Assembly: GCF_024749165.1 (NCBI RefSeq)
Contig: NZ_CP087190.1
Coordinates: 2,639,501 to 2,703,500 of the forward strand
DNA: 64,000 nt
Direction: 5' to 3'
DNA from: Pseudomonas sp. B21-023
Lineage (GTDB): Bacteria; Pseudomonadota; Gammaproteobacteria; Pseudomonadales; Pseudomonadaceae
Below are positions 7,595 to 14,942 of the stretch, in pieces. Numbering within the stretch: position 1 is the stretch's first letter; each line of letters starts with the position of its first letter. The position numbers and the translations under genes are program-made. Below the pieces are notes generated by a model. That model did not search any database and was not told the DNA's origin. It saw only the letters and a list, made by a program, of their open reading frames with translations.

Positions 7595-8133
7595 ACAAAC
7601 CTCGGGACAGTGCGCTGGTCAAGCTGTTTCTGACCTCCTACGACACCTTCAGGGTCCGTCTGAGGCGGCGGCTCGGCTCGGACGACCTGGCCAACGACGT
7701 GCTGCAGGAAACCTACTTGCGCGTGGATCGCATGGACGCCGCGCACGACCTGCACAAGCCTGGTGCCTACCTGTACCGCATGGCCTTGAACGTTGCCGCC
7801 GACCGCCGCGAGGCCGATGCCCGGCTGCTCACCGGCGCGGAGATCGAGACGCTGCTGCAGGTGGCCGAGGACCAGGACCCGGCACGCATCGTCGGCGGTC
7901 AGCGCGAGATCCAGAGCCTGCTGGGCGCGCTCTACGAGCTGCCGGCCCGACGTCGGCGGATCTTCATCGCCGCGCGGCTGGAGGAGGCCTCGCACCAGGA
8001 AATCTCCCAGCGCTTCGGCATTTCCACACGCACCGTGGAGAAGGAACTCAAGGCGGCACTGGGGCATTGCGCGATGCGTCTGGACAGAAAAGTGTTTCAA
8101 CGCTTCGGTCCCGGCGCGGGAAAACCGTCTTGA
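7591..8133 (+). CDS. vreI: ECF sigma factor, FecI/VreI type
   Basis: The 180-aa protein starts at the ATG at 7591, overlapping the upstream stop by four bases, with AAGGAG ten bases before. Region 2 is seen in LFLTSYDTFRVRLRRRLGS and LQETYLRVDRM; region 4 in RRRIFIAARLEEASHQEISQ followed by GISTRTVEKELKAAL, an HTH for -35 recognition. It is an iron-starvation-class (FecI-like) sigma factor by length and motifs. Its neighbours are an STN-domain sensor and a FecR-like regulator, so it should be released by a surface signal. No TonB-dependent receptor is adjacent, which fits a receptor-less PUMA3-type system rather than siderophore uptake. Confidence 0.85.
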   Translation: MNKPRDSALVKLFLTSYDTFRVRLRRRLGSDDLANDVLQETYLRVDRMDAAHDLHKPGAYLYRMALNVAADRREADARLLTGAEIETLLQVAEDQDPARIVGGQREIQSLLGALYELPARRRRIFIAARLEEASHQEISQRFGISTRTVEKELKAALGHCAMRLDRKVFQRFGPGAGKPS

Positions 8134-8162
8134 ACGATAGTCGACCTCTTCATGTGAGCACC

Positions 8163-9071
8163 ATGCCCCAGATTCCGCCCGATCCCGACTTGCAGCGCCA
8201 GGCCCAGGGCTGGCTGTTGCGGCTGACCTCCGGCCAGGCTACCCAGGCCGATGCCCAGGCCCTGCGCCAGTGGTGTGCACGCAGCCCGGCGCACGCCGAG
8301 GCGTTCGCCCAGGCGCGTCAGCTCTGGTGTTTGCTCGGGCCAGCGGCGCAGCAAGCCAGCCAGGCGCCATCGGCGCCGCTGCTCGGGCGCCGGGCGTTGT
8401 TGGGCGGGGCGCTGGCCGCGTCACTGGCGGTGGTTGCCTGGCGTGGCGGCTGGCTGGACGAGGCCATGGCGCCGCCTGCGGCGTTCGCCACCCAGGTGGA
8501 TGAGCAGCAGCGGGTCGAACTGGCGCCTGGCGTCGAACTGGAACTGAACGTGCGCACACGCGTCAGCCGCGAGGCACAGGGTATCGCCCTGCTGGCAGGC
8601 GAAATCGAAGTACAGGCCCGCCAGCCCATGCAGGTGCGGGCGCAGGAAGGGGTGATCAGTACCGAGCAGGCCCGATTCAATGTGCGTGAGGACGACGACG
8701 GCGTGTGCGTCACCTGCCTGAGTGGCGAACTGCGCATCTTTGCCCAGGGCCGGCTCGAGGCGCTGCCGGCCGGCCGCCAGTTGCGTTATGGCGCGCAAGG
8801 CGTCGGCGTGCCCGAGGCCTTCGACATTGGCCAGGTGACGGCATGGCGCGAGCGCATGCTGGTGTTCCGTGATGCACCATTGACCCAGGTAATCGACGAG
8901 ATCAACCGCTACCGCCCCGGGCGCCTGGTACTGCTCAACCCGTCACTGGGGCGCCGCCGGGTGCAGGCGCGGTTCAGTTTCGATCAGTTGCGCCAGGCCG
9001 CTGAACTGATCCGCGTCGCCTATGGCGCGCGCTGCCTGGAACTGCCCGGCGGGGTGGTGCTGGTCAGTTGA
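8163..9071 (+). CDS. vreR: FecR-family anti-sigma factor (VreR-like)
   Basis: A single-pass inner-membrane regulator that holds the ECF sigma factor until signalled from the periplasm. The N-terminal DUF4880-type cytoplasmic segment (QAQGWLLRLTSGQATQADAQ; ALRQWCARSPAHAEAF) is followed by a transmembrane helix (LLGGALAASLAVVAWRGGW, about residues 80-98). The periplasmic FecR domain (AFATQVDEQQRVELAPG; ISTEQARFNV) and a C-terminal STN-like part (VTAWRERMLVFRDAPLTQV) complete it. The start is uncertain: ATG 8163 is used, but GTG 8154 or TTG 8130, which overlaps the sigma gene stop, are possible. The stop overlaps the end of the convergent gspJ gene by eight bases. Confidence 0.82.
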   Translation: MPQIPPDPDLQRQAQGWLLRLTSGQATQADAQALRQWCARSPAHAEAFAQARQLWCLLGPAAQQASQAPSAPLLGRRALLGGALAASLAVVAWRGGWLDEAMAPPAAFATQVDEQQRVELAPGVELELNVRTRVSREAQGIALLAGEIEVQARQPMQVRAQEGVISTEQARFNVREDDDGVCVTCLSGELRIFAQGRLEALPAGRQLRYGAQGVGVPEAFDIGQVTAWRERMLVFRDAPLTQVIDEINRYRPGRLVLLNPSLGRRRVQARFSFDQLRQAAELIRVAYGARCLELPGGVVLVS

Positions 9072-9657
9072 ATGGCCCCAGCACCTGGCGGTAGTGTTCC
9101 TCGCCCTGGGGACCGCGCCGGTTCAGGCGCACCTCGAGCCCGATGGGATTGTCGTCGGCCTCGCTGGCCGGGGAGCGCCAGCCGCCCTTGGCCTGCCAGG
9201 TGCGCAGGCTGAATGCGCTGACGTTGTCCAGCACCGCCACCGCGGCTTTCGGCGCGGGCAATGGGAAGCCTTCGCGCAGTGGCGCGGCGGCGCGGTACAA
9301 GGTGCTCCCGCGTACATACCAGCGCACTCGCTGCAGGCCGCTGCCAGACACGGCACCGGCGCGCACCAGCTCCAGGCGCTCGGCGCGGACACGCATGGCG
9401 GGCAGCAAGGGCTTGCCCGGCGGCTCGTGGCCGGGCAACACCGGCTCGACCAGTTCCACCGTGGCACGCATGGCCAGGTCGCGCTCCAGCTGCTGCAGCA
9501 CACGCATCACCGCCTGATGGTCATCGCTGGCCTGGCGCAGGTGTTGGTCGGCGCGGCTGACGCTGTCCAGGCCACGCCAGGCGATCAGGCTGACCACCGC
9601 CATCAGCAGGATGGCGATCATCACTTCGATCAGGGTAAAACCGCGTTGGCGGGTCAT
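9064..9657 (-). CDS. hxcW: Type II secretion minor pseudopilin GspJ (HxcW-like)
   Basis: The ATG at 9657 overlaps the stop of the upstream gspH gene by four bases. The prepilin leader MTRQRG precedes FTLIEVMIAILLMAVV, the type III signal cut by PilD between Gly and Phe, with Glu at +5. At 197 aa with WYVRGSTLYRAAAPLREG and LEVRLNRRG it matches GspJ, which forms the pseudopilus tip with GspI, GspK and GspH. No gspI or gspK follows. Convergent to the vreR-like gene, this is the order seen in the P. aeruginosa hxc locus (as recalled). Confidence 0.82.
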   Translation of the reverse strand: MTRQRGFTLIEVMIAILLMAVVSLIAWRGLDSVSRADQHLRQASDDHQAVMRVLQQLERDLAMRATVELVEPVLPGHEPPGKPLLPAMRVRAERLELVRAGAVSGSGLQRVRWYVRGSTLYRAAAPLREGFPLPAPKAAVAVLDNVSAFSLRTWQAKGGWRSPASEADDNPIGLEVRLNRRGPQGEEHYRQVLGPFN

Positions 9658-10088
9658 GGCTGGCTCACCCGCACCTGCCCGGCGGCGTTGCGCGCCAGTT
9701 CCAGCCGCAGCGTGCCGCTGTGCAGGCGCAGGGTCAGGGGAGCGCCGATCCACTCGCCATCGAGCCATACCGCGCCACGGGGCTCGGCCTGCACCTTCAC
9801 CGTCTCGGCCTGCCAGCGGCGCGGCTTGAGCGGTCCCTCGACCAGCACCTGACCATCGGCGCGCACGAAGCGATAGCCGTCGCGATCTCTCTGCCAGCGC
9901 AGCGGCTGACCGTCGGCCTGGGCTTCGCTTTGCGCCAGCTCCAGCAAGCGCGCCAGGCGCTCGCCGTCTGCGCGCAACTGCTTGCCCGGATCGGGGCGTA
10001 TGTTCAGGCTGATGGCGGCGCTGGCGATGCCGACGATCACCAGCACCACCATCAGTTCTATCAGGGTGAAACCACGTTGTCCGTTCAC
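9654..10088 (-). CDS. hxcU: Type II secretion minor pseudopilin GspH (HxcU-like)
   Basis: The start is a GTG at 10088 with AAGGAG upstream on the minus strand. The leader MNGQRG precedes FTLIELMVVLVIVGIASAA, a PilD-processed type IV pilin-like N-terminus. The 144-aa length and the pattern ADGERLARLLELAQSEAQADG followed by LRWQRDRDGYRF are those of GspH (FimT/GspH domain), the minor pseudopilin joining shaft and tip. It forms a two-gene unit with gspJ. GspI, which normally sits between H and J, is missing here. It is divergent from the gspC-like gene across a 116-bp gap. Confidence 0.82.
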   Translation of the reverse strand: MNGQRGFTLIELMVVLVIVGIASAAISLNIRPDPGKQLRADGERLARLLELAQSEAQADGQPLRWQRDRDGYRFVRADGQVLVEGPLKPRRWQAETVKVQAEPRGAVWLDGEWIGAPLTLRLHSGTLRLELARNAAGQVRVSQP

Positions 10089-10204
10089 GGGGCGCTCCTT
10101 GTCCTGGCAAGGCAGCTTGCCCGAGCAAGATGATCGGCGTGTGAAACAAAACCGTGAGAATCACCCGGTATGCTTGGGCGCAGGCACACAAGGAGCGCGT
10201 GACC

Positions 10205-10645
10205 ATGCGTATCGTTCGTCCCAACTTGTCACTCGGGCTGTTGTTGCAGGCGCTGGGGCTGCTGGTCGCGATGGCCGGGCTGGCGACCTGGGGGCAACTG
10301 TTGTGGCCGCCAGCGGCGAGTCAGGCCACGGCCCGGGCTGCCGACACCCCGGTAGTAGCCGAGACAGCGGCCGGGCGATGGTTTGCCGATATTCCCCTGC
10401 AGGTGCAGATCCAGGTCAGCGGGGTGATGGCCGGCAGCCAAGGCGCCGTGGCCATCGTCAGCCTCGACGGCGGCCCGGCACGCGCCGTGCGCAGTGGCGA
10501 GGAGCTGGCTCGCGGGGTGCGCCTGATGGCTATCGAGGGTCGCGGCCTGGTGATCGAGCGCGGCGGCCAGCGCAGCCGCGTCGAGGTGCCGGCATTGGCC
10601 CAGACGGCGTTTCCGGGCGAGGCGCCTCAGCCCTCGGCGAACTGA
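10205..10645 (+). CDS. hxcP: Type II secretion GspC-like protein (HxcP-like), no PDZ domain
   Basis: The ATG at 10205 follows AAGGAG (10191-10196) by eight bases. The 146-aa product has a short cytoplasmic N-terminus, one membrane helix (LLLQALGLLVAMAGLATWGQ, about residues 11-30) and a periplasmic homology-region domain (VQIQVSGVMAGSQGAVAIVS; ARAVRSGEELARGVRLMAIE). It ends shortly after RVEVPALAQ, so the C-terminal PDZ or coiled-coil domain of classical GspC is absent. GspC links the inner-membrane platform to the secretin. Its last 19 bases overlap the convergent acetyltransferase gene. Confidence 0.75.
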   Translation: MRIVRPNLSLGLLLQALGLLVAMAGLATWGQLLWPPAASQATARAADTPVVAETAAGRWFADIPLQVQIQVSGVMAGSQGAVAIVSLDGGPARAVRSGEELARGVRLMAIEGRGLVIERGGQRSRVEVPALAQTAFPGEAPQPSAN

Positions 10646-11106
10646 CGCAGGCGCTCGCCGTCGAGACGATAGCGGATCCACTCGTCCTGTGGCTCGGCGC
10701 CCAGAGACTGGTAGAAACCGATGGCCGGCTCGTTCCAGTCCAGCACGCTCCACTCCAGGCGCCCACAGCCGTTTTCCACCGCCTCCCGGGCGATATGCCG
10801 CAGCAGCTTGCGCCCCGCGCCGTCACCGCGTTGCTGCGGGGTGACGTAGAGATCCTCGAGGTAGATACCGTTGCGCCCCAGCCAGGTGGAGTAGCTGTAG
10901 AAATACACGGCGAACCCGATGGCCTGGCCGTCGCGCTCGCAAATCAGGCTACGCACCGTGCTGCCTGCGTCGAACAGGCTGTGCTCGATGTCGGCGAGGG
11001 ACGCCACCACTTCGTGGCGGGCGCGCTCGTAGTCGGCCAGCTCGGTGATGAAGGCCAGGATCTGGGCGGCGTCGGCCAGCACTGCGGGGCGGATGGTCAC
11101 GGACAT
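10627..11106 (-). CDS. GNAT-family N-acetyltransferase (diamine acetyltransferase-like)
   Basis: The 159-aa single-domain GNAT starts at the ATG at 11106. It has the beta4-alpha3 acetyl-CoA motif LEDLYVTPQQRGDGAGRKLL (pyrophosphate loop Q-R-G-D-G-A-G) and the C-terminal WNEPAIGFYQSLGAE, where the Tyr is the usual general acid. The pattern ITELADYERARHEV near the N-terminus and SLICERDGQAIGFAVYFYSY resemble spermidine/spermine-type (SSAT) acetyltransferases, so a polyamine or amino-acid amine is a plausible acceptor. That assignment is inference. It is unrelated to the neighbouring secretion genes. Confidence 0.85.
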   Translation of the reverse strand: MSVTIRPAVLADAAQILAFITELADYERARHEVVASLADIEHSLFDAGSTVRSLICERDGQAIGFAVYFYSYSTWLGRNGIYLEDLYVTPQQRGDGAGRKLLRHIAREAVENGCGRLEWSVLDWNEPAIGFYQSLGAEPQDEWIRYRLDGERLRQFAEG

Positions 11107-11293
11107 GATGGGGCTTCCTTGTACGGGAGAGGGTGCGAAGGCGGTCAGTATTGTCAGGGACGGCCGCCAGTTGCCTGGTAGATGATTTGCTGTGCCTCAA
11201 GTCGCCTTCGAAAAGTATTGAAAAGACTCCTCTGTCCAGTCCGTGATCGCTAGCACTATGCTGGTTCGGTGTACGCCATTCAGGACGACCCAC

Positions 11294-11764
11294 ATGCCAA
11301 CCCCAAAAGGTAGCCACCTCCGTCGCGGCAGATACTCAGAGTTCGGTAGGTTCTATCTGCTGACCACAGTAACTCATCGTCGCCGACCCTTGTTCGTCGA
11401 TCTCCGCCACGCGCGTACGGTAGTCAAGTATCTGCGCCTGGCTGACCAGGAAGGTAGTTGCCAGTCACTGGCCTGGGTAGTGATGCCTGACCATCTTCAT
11501 TGGTTGGTTGATTTGAAAAATGTGACGCTGGGCACGTTGATGCGTTACTTCAAGGCACGATCCAGTCATGAACTGCATAAAGTTGGGCTCAGATCAACAC
11601 CCGTCTGGCAAGCCGGTTATCACGATCGTGCCTTACGAAAGGAGGAAGATGTAGTCATGGTTGCAAGGTACATCATTGCTAATCCGTTGCGAGCCGGGTT
11701 AGTGGACAGGGTGGGTAGCTACCCGCACTGGGATGCGATCTGGGTAAAGGGGTGTTCGACTTGA
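11294..11764 (+). CDS. REP-associated tyrosine transposase (RAYT, Y1 family)
   Basis: The ATG at 11294 gives 156 aa; an upstream GTG/ATG stretch adds 17 unlikely residues. The HUH metal motif is WVVMPDHLHWLVDL (His-Leu-His). The catalytic tyrosine is in MVARYIIANPLRAGLV, the usual helix of IS200/IS605-like RAYTs. The N-terminus RRGRYSEFGRFYLLTTVTHR is family-typical. RAYTs are single-copy domesticated transposases that cleave and move REP sequences in the same genome. Right after the stop lie two inverted copies of a REP (11779-11843, 11970-12034), the expected association. Codon use looks less GC-biased than that of its neighbours (for example CTTCATTGGTTGGTTGATTTG), consistent with a distinct origin. 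Confidence 0.9.
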   Translation: MPTPKGSHLRRGRYSEFGRFYLLTTVTHRRRPLFVDLRHARTVVKYLRLADQEGSCQSLAWVVMPDHLHWLVDLKNVTLGTLMRYFKARSSHELHKVGLRSTPVWQAGYHDRALRKEEDVVMVARYIIANPLRAGLVDRVGSYPHWDAIWVKGCST

Positions 11765-11778
11765 GATTTCAGCGCCTG

Positions 11779-11843
11779 TGAGATCGAGCGCCGCCCGCGC
11801 GGCGCATCGCGGATGAATCCGCTCCTACATTCGTTGCAACGTG
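11779..11843. repeat. REP copy A of the RAYT-linked inverted pair
   Basis: This 65-base element includes GAGCGCCGCCCGCGCGGCGC and GATGAATCCGCTCCTACATT. Its reverse complement matches 11970-12034 at 64 of 65 positions. It begins 14 bases after the RAYT stop. Partial symmetry continues inward (GGCCATGGTT on both sides), making a BIME-like structure that could fold as a long hairpin. Confidence 0.85.
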
Positions 11844-11969
11844 CCGAACCTGTCAGGCCATGGTTGCCAGCTTTGGCGCATGTCATGAGATGAGTGGGGC
11901 GGCGGCAATGCCCAGCGAAACATCGCGGCGAGCGCACAAGGCTAAAAACCATGGCCTATCAGGCATGGT

Positions 11970-12034
11970 CACGTTGCAACAAATGTAGGAGCGGATTCAT
12001 CCGCGATGCGCCGCGCGGGCGGCGCTCGATCTCA
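11970..12034. repeat. REP copy B, inverted to copy A
   Basis: The core GGAGCGGATTCATCCGCGAT is followed by the GC palindrome GCGCCGCGCGGGCGGCGC. It is the inverse complement of copy A with one mismatch. The 408-bp gap between the RAYT gene and the LysE-type gene holds only this pair and a short unannotated spacer. No coding frame in the gap looks real. Confidence 0.85.
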
Positions 12035-12172
12035 AGACAAACAGAGGCTTCAAGCCATACAACCAGCTCAGAAATGTGTATCCACTGAATTTCATGCAAC
12101 TGTACCGGTCATTCCCCCCAGCCCTCCGCTACCGTGGCATTTCGATAATCAGAAAAGCCGGAAACTGCCGCC

Positions 12173-12793
12173 ATGCTTGCCTCGCTCGATCTGCTCAGCG
12201 CGTTCGTCCTGTTCGCCTTCGTCTCTTCCATTACCCCCGGTCCGAACAACACCATGCTGCTGGCCTCGGGGGTCAATTTTGGCGTGCGCCGCACGATTCC
12301 CCACGCGCTGGGCATCAGCGTCGGCTTCATGGTGATGGTGCTGGCGGTTGGTCTTGGGCTTGGCGAGGTGTTCAAGGCCTGGCCACCGTTGTACAGCATC
12401 CTGCGCTACGCGGGCGCGGCCTACCTGTTGTACCTGGCCTGGAAGATCGCCACCTCCGGGCCGATGTCCGGCGACACCAATGGCAGCCGCAAACCGCTCG
12501 GGTTCTGGGGGGCCGCGGCGTTCCAGTGGGTCAACCCGAAGGCCTGGGTGATGGCGATCGGGGCGATCACCACCTACACCCCGGCCCAGGGCTACGTGTT
12601 CAACGTGATCGTCATCGCCACGGTGTTCGCCCTGGTGAACCTGCCCAGCGTCGGCATCTGGGTGATGTTCGGCAGTGCCTTGCGCAACCTGCTGCGCAAT
12701 CCGCGCGCGGTGGTGCTGTTCAATGTCCTGATGGCCGTGCTGCTGGTGATTTCACTGTATCCGTTGCTGTTTGTAGAATCGGCGTTTTCCTAG
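12173..12793 (+). CDS. LysE/RhtB-family amino-acid or metabolite exporter
   Basis: An inner-membrane exporter of 206 aa with the family opening SSITPGPNNTMLLASGVNFG, containing the conserved P-G-P-N motif of RhtB proteins. The sequence predicts six hydrophobic segments. The conserved AAFQWVNPKAWVMAIGAI lies mid-protein at about residues 115-132. The ATG at 12173 is the start. Substrates of this family are basic or neutral amino acids and homoserine lactone-type compounds; the actual substrate is unknown. The alpha/beta hydrolase that follows starts 18-20 bases after the stop, suggesting an operon. Confidence 0.88.
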   Translation: MLASLDLLSAFVLFAFVSSITPGPNNTMLLASGVNFGVRRTIPHALGISVGFMVMVLAVGLGLGEVFKAWPPLYSILRYAGAAYLLYLAWKIATSGPMSGDTNGSRKPLGFWGAAAFQWVNPKAWVMAIGAITTYTPAQGYVFNVIVIATVFALVNLPSVGIWVMFGSALRNLLRNPRAVVLFNVLMAVLLVISLYPLLFVESAFS

Positions 12794-12811
12794 AGCCGAT
12801 GAGTGCAGTCG

Positions 12812-13684
12812 ATGGAGTTGATTCCCTGGTCCCATGAATGCGCCGAAGGTTTCACCCTGCGCGGATGGCGCACCCCCGCCAGTGGCAGGCCGCTGCTGCA
12901 TTTCCTGCATGGCAATGGCTTCTGCAGCCTGGCCTACCAGCCCATGCTGATGCGTCTGGGCGAACATTTCGACCTGTGGCTGAGCGATGTCCAGGGCCAT
13001 GGCGACAGCGACCATGGTGGCGTGTTCCTTGGCTGGAACCGCACCGCAGCGCTGGCGGTGGAGGCCTTCGAGGCCGGCCGCGGCGACTATGGCGACGTGC
13101 CGCGCTTTGCCTTGGGCCACAGTTTCGGTGGCGTGCTCACTGGCTTGATCCTGGCTGCCGAGCCGCAGTTGTTCCAGCGTGCGGTGCTGCTGGATCCGGT
13201 CCTGTTCAGCCGGCGCATGATCGGGGTGATGGGCGCCGCCGCCATGGTTGGCCTGCATCGGCGTCATGTCCTGGCGCGCAAGGCGGCCACCCGCCGCAGC
13301 CATTGGCCCGACCGTGAGGCGGCCCAGGCCTCGCTGCAGGGGCGCGGTATCTTCAAGGGCTGGACCGATGCGGCCTTGCAGGCCTATGTGGAGCACGCCA
13401 TAGGCGATTGCGGGGAGGGGGTGGTGCTCAAGTGCCGGCCCAGTCGCGAGGTGGAGATCTTCAGCTCGTTCCCCGAGCGCATGTGGCAGCATTTGGGCCG
13501 TATCCAGACGCCGACGCGGATCCTCTACGGCGAGCAGACCTATCCGTTCGTGCCGCACTCGGTGCAGCGCCTGGTGACGCTCAATGGCCAGGTGAGCGCG
13601 CAGCAGGTAGCGGGTGGGCACTGCTTCATGCAGGAAGATCCGATAACGGCCACAGAGCAGGTGGTGGCATTCTTGCAACATTGA
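12812..13684 (+). CDS. Alpha/beta-fold hydrolase
   Basis: About 290 aa. The oxyanion-hole region is LLHFLHGNGFC, the nucleophile elbow is ALGHSFGGVLTG, and the catalytic acid/His are likely in ILYGEQTYPF and VAGGHCFMQEDP near the C-terminus. It is a cytosolic serine hydrolase of the lipase/esterase fold with no signal peptide. The start is taken as the ATG at 12812; a GTG at 12803 adds three residues. Its tight spacing behind the LysE-type exporter suggests co-transcription. Substrate unknown. Confidence 0.82.
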   Translation: MELIPWSHECAEGFTLRGWRTPASGRPLLHFLHGNGFCSLAYQPMLMRLGEHFDLWLSDVQGHGDSDHGGVFLGWNRTAALAVEAFEAGRGDYGDVPRFALGHSFGGVLTGLILAAEPQLFQRAVLLDPVLFSRRMIGVMGAAAMVGLHRRHVLARKAATRRSHWPDREAAQASLQGRGIFKGWTDAALQAYVEHAIGDCGEGVVLKCRPSREVEIFSSFPERMWQHLGRIQTPTRILYGEQTYPFVPHSVQRLVTLNGQVSAQQVAGGHCFMQEDPITATEQVVAFLQH

Positions 13685-13739
13685 AAGTGGTCCGCTCGGA
13701 GGGTTGATCTGCTGTCCATTTTGCGACGATCAAAAGCCT

Positions 13740-13753
13740 GTTCGCGAGCGAAC
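13740..13753. promoter_or_regulatory. Palindrome upstream of the emrAB-like operon
   Basis: GTTCGC-GA-GCGAAC is a perfect 6-bp inverted repeat with a 2-bp centre, 53 bases before the membrane-fusion-protein start. It could be an operator for a dimeric repressor. It could equally be a REP fragment, because REP heads in pseudomonads often contain TTCGCG. Confidence 0.35.
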
Positions 13754-13805
13754 GACAATCTCAGATTCCGTACTCTGGCGCTCCCCCCATCGGATGGAGC
13801 CCAGC

Positions 13806-14942
13806 ATGAACCAGGCGGTCAGCCCAGATCCCCAGCACACCCTCGAGCAAATCCGCGCCAGGCGCCGCCAGCGCCTGCTGCGCTTCGGCCTGGCCGGGGG
13901 CCTGGGGTTGCTGGTGGCGGCTTATGGCGCCTACTGGTGGCTCGACGGGCGTTTCCTGGAACAGACCGACGACGCCTACGTGCGCGCCGACTGGGCGCCA
14001 ATCAGTGCCCGGGTCAGTGGCTACGTGGCCGAGGTGGCGGTGGCGGACAACGCCACGGTCAAGGCCGGCGACCTGTTGGTACGCCTGGACGAGCGCGATT
14101 TTCGCGACCGCCTGCGCAAGGCTGAGGCGCATCTGGCGGTCAGCGAGGCGGCGTTGCAGGTGCAGCGCATGCGTCTGCGCGCATTTGCCGCCGAGCAGGA
14201 TGAACAGGTCCACGCCATCGCCCGTGCCGACGCCGAACGCGGTGGTAGCCGTGGTGAGGCGCAGCGGGCCGAGGCCGACTGGCAGCGTTACCAGCACCTG
14301 GCCCAGTGGCAGGCGGCAAGCGTGCAACGCATGGAGCAGGCCCGCGCCACCCGTATCCAGGCCCAGGCCATGCAGCGCGCCGCCGATGCCGAGCTGGCGC
14401 GCCAGCACGCGCGCAAGGCCATGCTCGAGCAACAGGGCAGGCAACTGGAGGCGCAACTGCTGCAGCGTCAGGCCGACCTCGATCAGGCCCGTGCCGAGGC
14501 CGACCTGGCACGCAGCGCCTTGGCCGATACCGAGATCCGCGCGCCCTTCGATGGCGTGGTCGGCCAGCGCAAGGTGCGCCAGCAGCAATACGTTACCCCC
14601 GGCCTGCCGCTGCTGGCGGTGGTGCCGGTGGCGCAGGCGTACGTGGTGGCCAACTTCAAGGAAACCCAGCTGGCGCAGATGCGCCCCGGCCAGCCGGTGA
14701 CGCTTGAGGTTGACACCTTCGGCCAGCACTGGCGCGGCACGGTGGACAGCGTATCTCCAGGCTCCGGCGCGGTGTTCGCGCTGCTGCCACCGGACAACGC
14801 CACCGGCAATTTCACCAAGATCGTCCAGCGCTTTCCGGTGCGCATCCACCTCGATCCGCAGGGCGAGGACAGCCCACGGCTGCTGCCCGGCATGTCGGTG
14901 ATCGCCACCGTCGACACCCGGCAGGCCCGCCATGAGCGCTGA
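13806..14942 (+). CDS. HlyD/EmrA-family membrane-fusion protein
   Basis: The 378-aa periplasmic adaptor has one N-terminal membrane helix (FGLAGGLGLLVAAYGAYWWL, about residues 22-41). A biotinyl-lipoyl-like half motif (ADWAPISARVSGYVAEVAV) precedes a long alpha-helical hairpin rich in Ala/Gln/Glu (about residues 100-230). The second lipoyl half (LADTEIRAPFDGVVGQRKV) and a beta-barrel follow. It couples the MFS pump encoded next to an outer-membrane channel, which is not encoded here. The ATG at 13806 is used; ATG 13794 would add four residues. Its stop lies 11 bases inside the pump gene, so the two are translationally coupled. Confidence 0.88.
   Translation: MNQAVSPDPQHTLEQIRARRRQRLLRFGLAGGLGLLVAAYGAYWWLDGRFLEQTDDAYVRADWAPISARVSGYVAEVAVADNATVKAGDLLVRLDERDFRDRLRKAEAHLAVSEAALQVQRMRLRAFAAEQDEQVHAIARADAERGGSRGEAQRAEADWQRYQHLAQWQAASVQRMEQARATRIQAQAMQRAADAELARQHARKAMLEQQGRQLEAQLLQRQADLDQARAEADLARSALADTEIRAPFDGVVGQRKVRQQQYVTPGLPLLAVVPVAQAYVVANFKETQLAQMRPGQPVTLEVDTFGQHWRGTVDSVSPGSGAVFALLPPDNATGNFTKIVQRFPVRIHLDPQGEDSPRLLPGMSVIATVDTRQARHER

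Noticed and set aside
10089..10204. Second PHO box in the gspH-gspC divergent gap
   Set aside because: TTCTCAC and GTTTCAC words occur, but their period is 13 bp instead of 11, so the layout does not fit.
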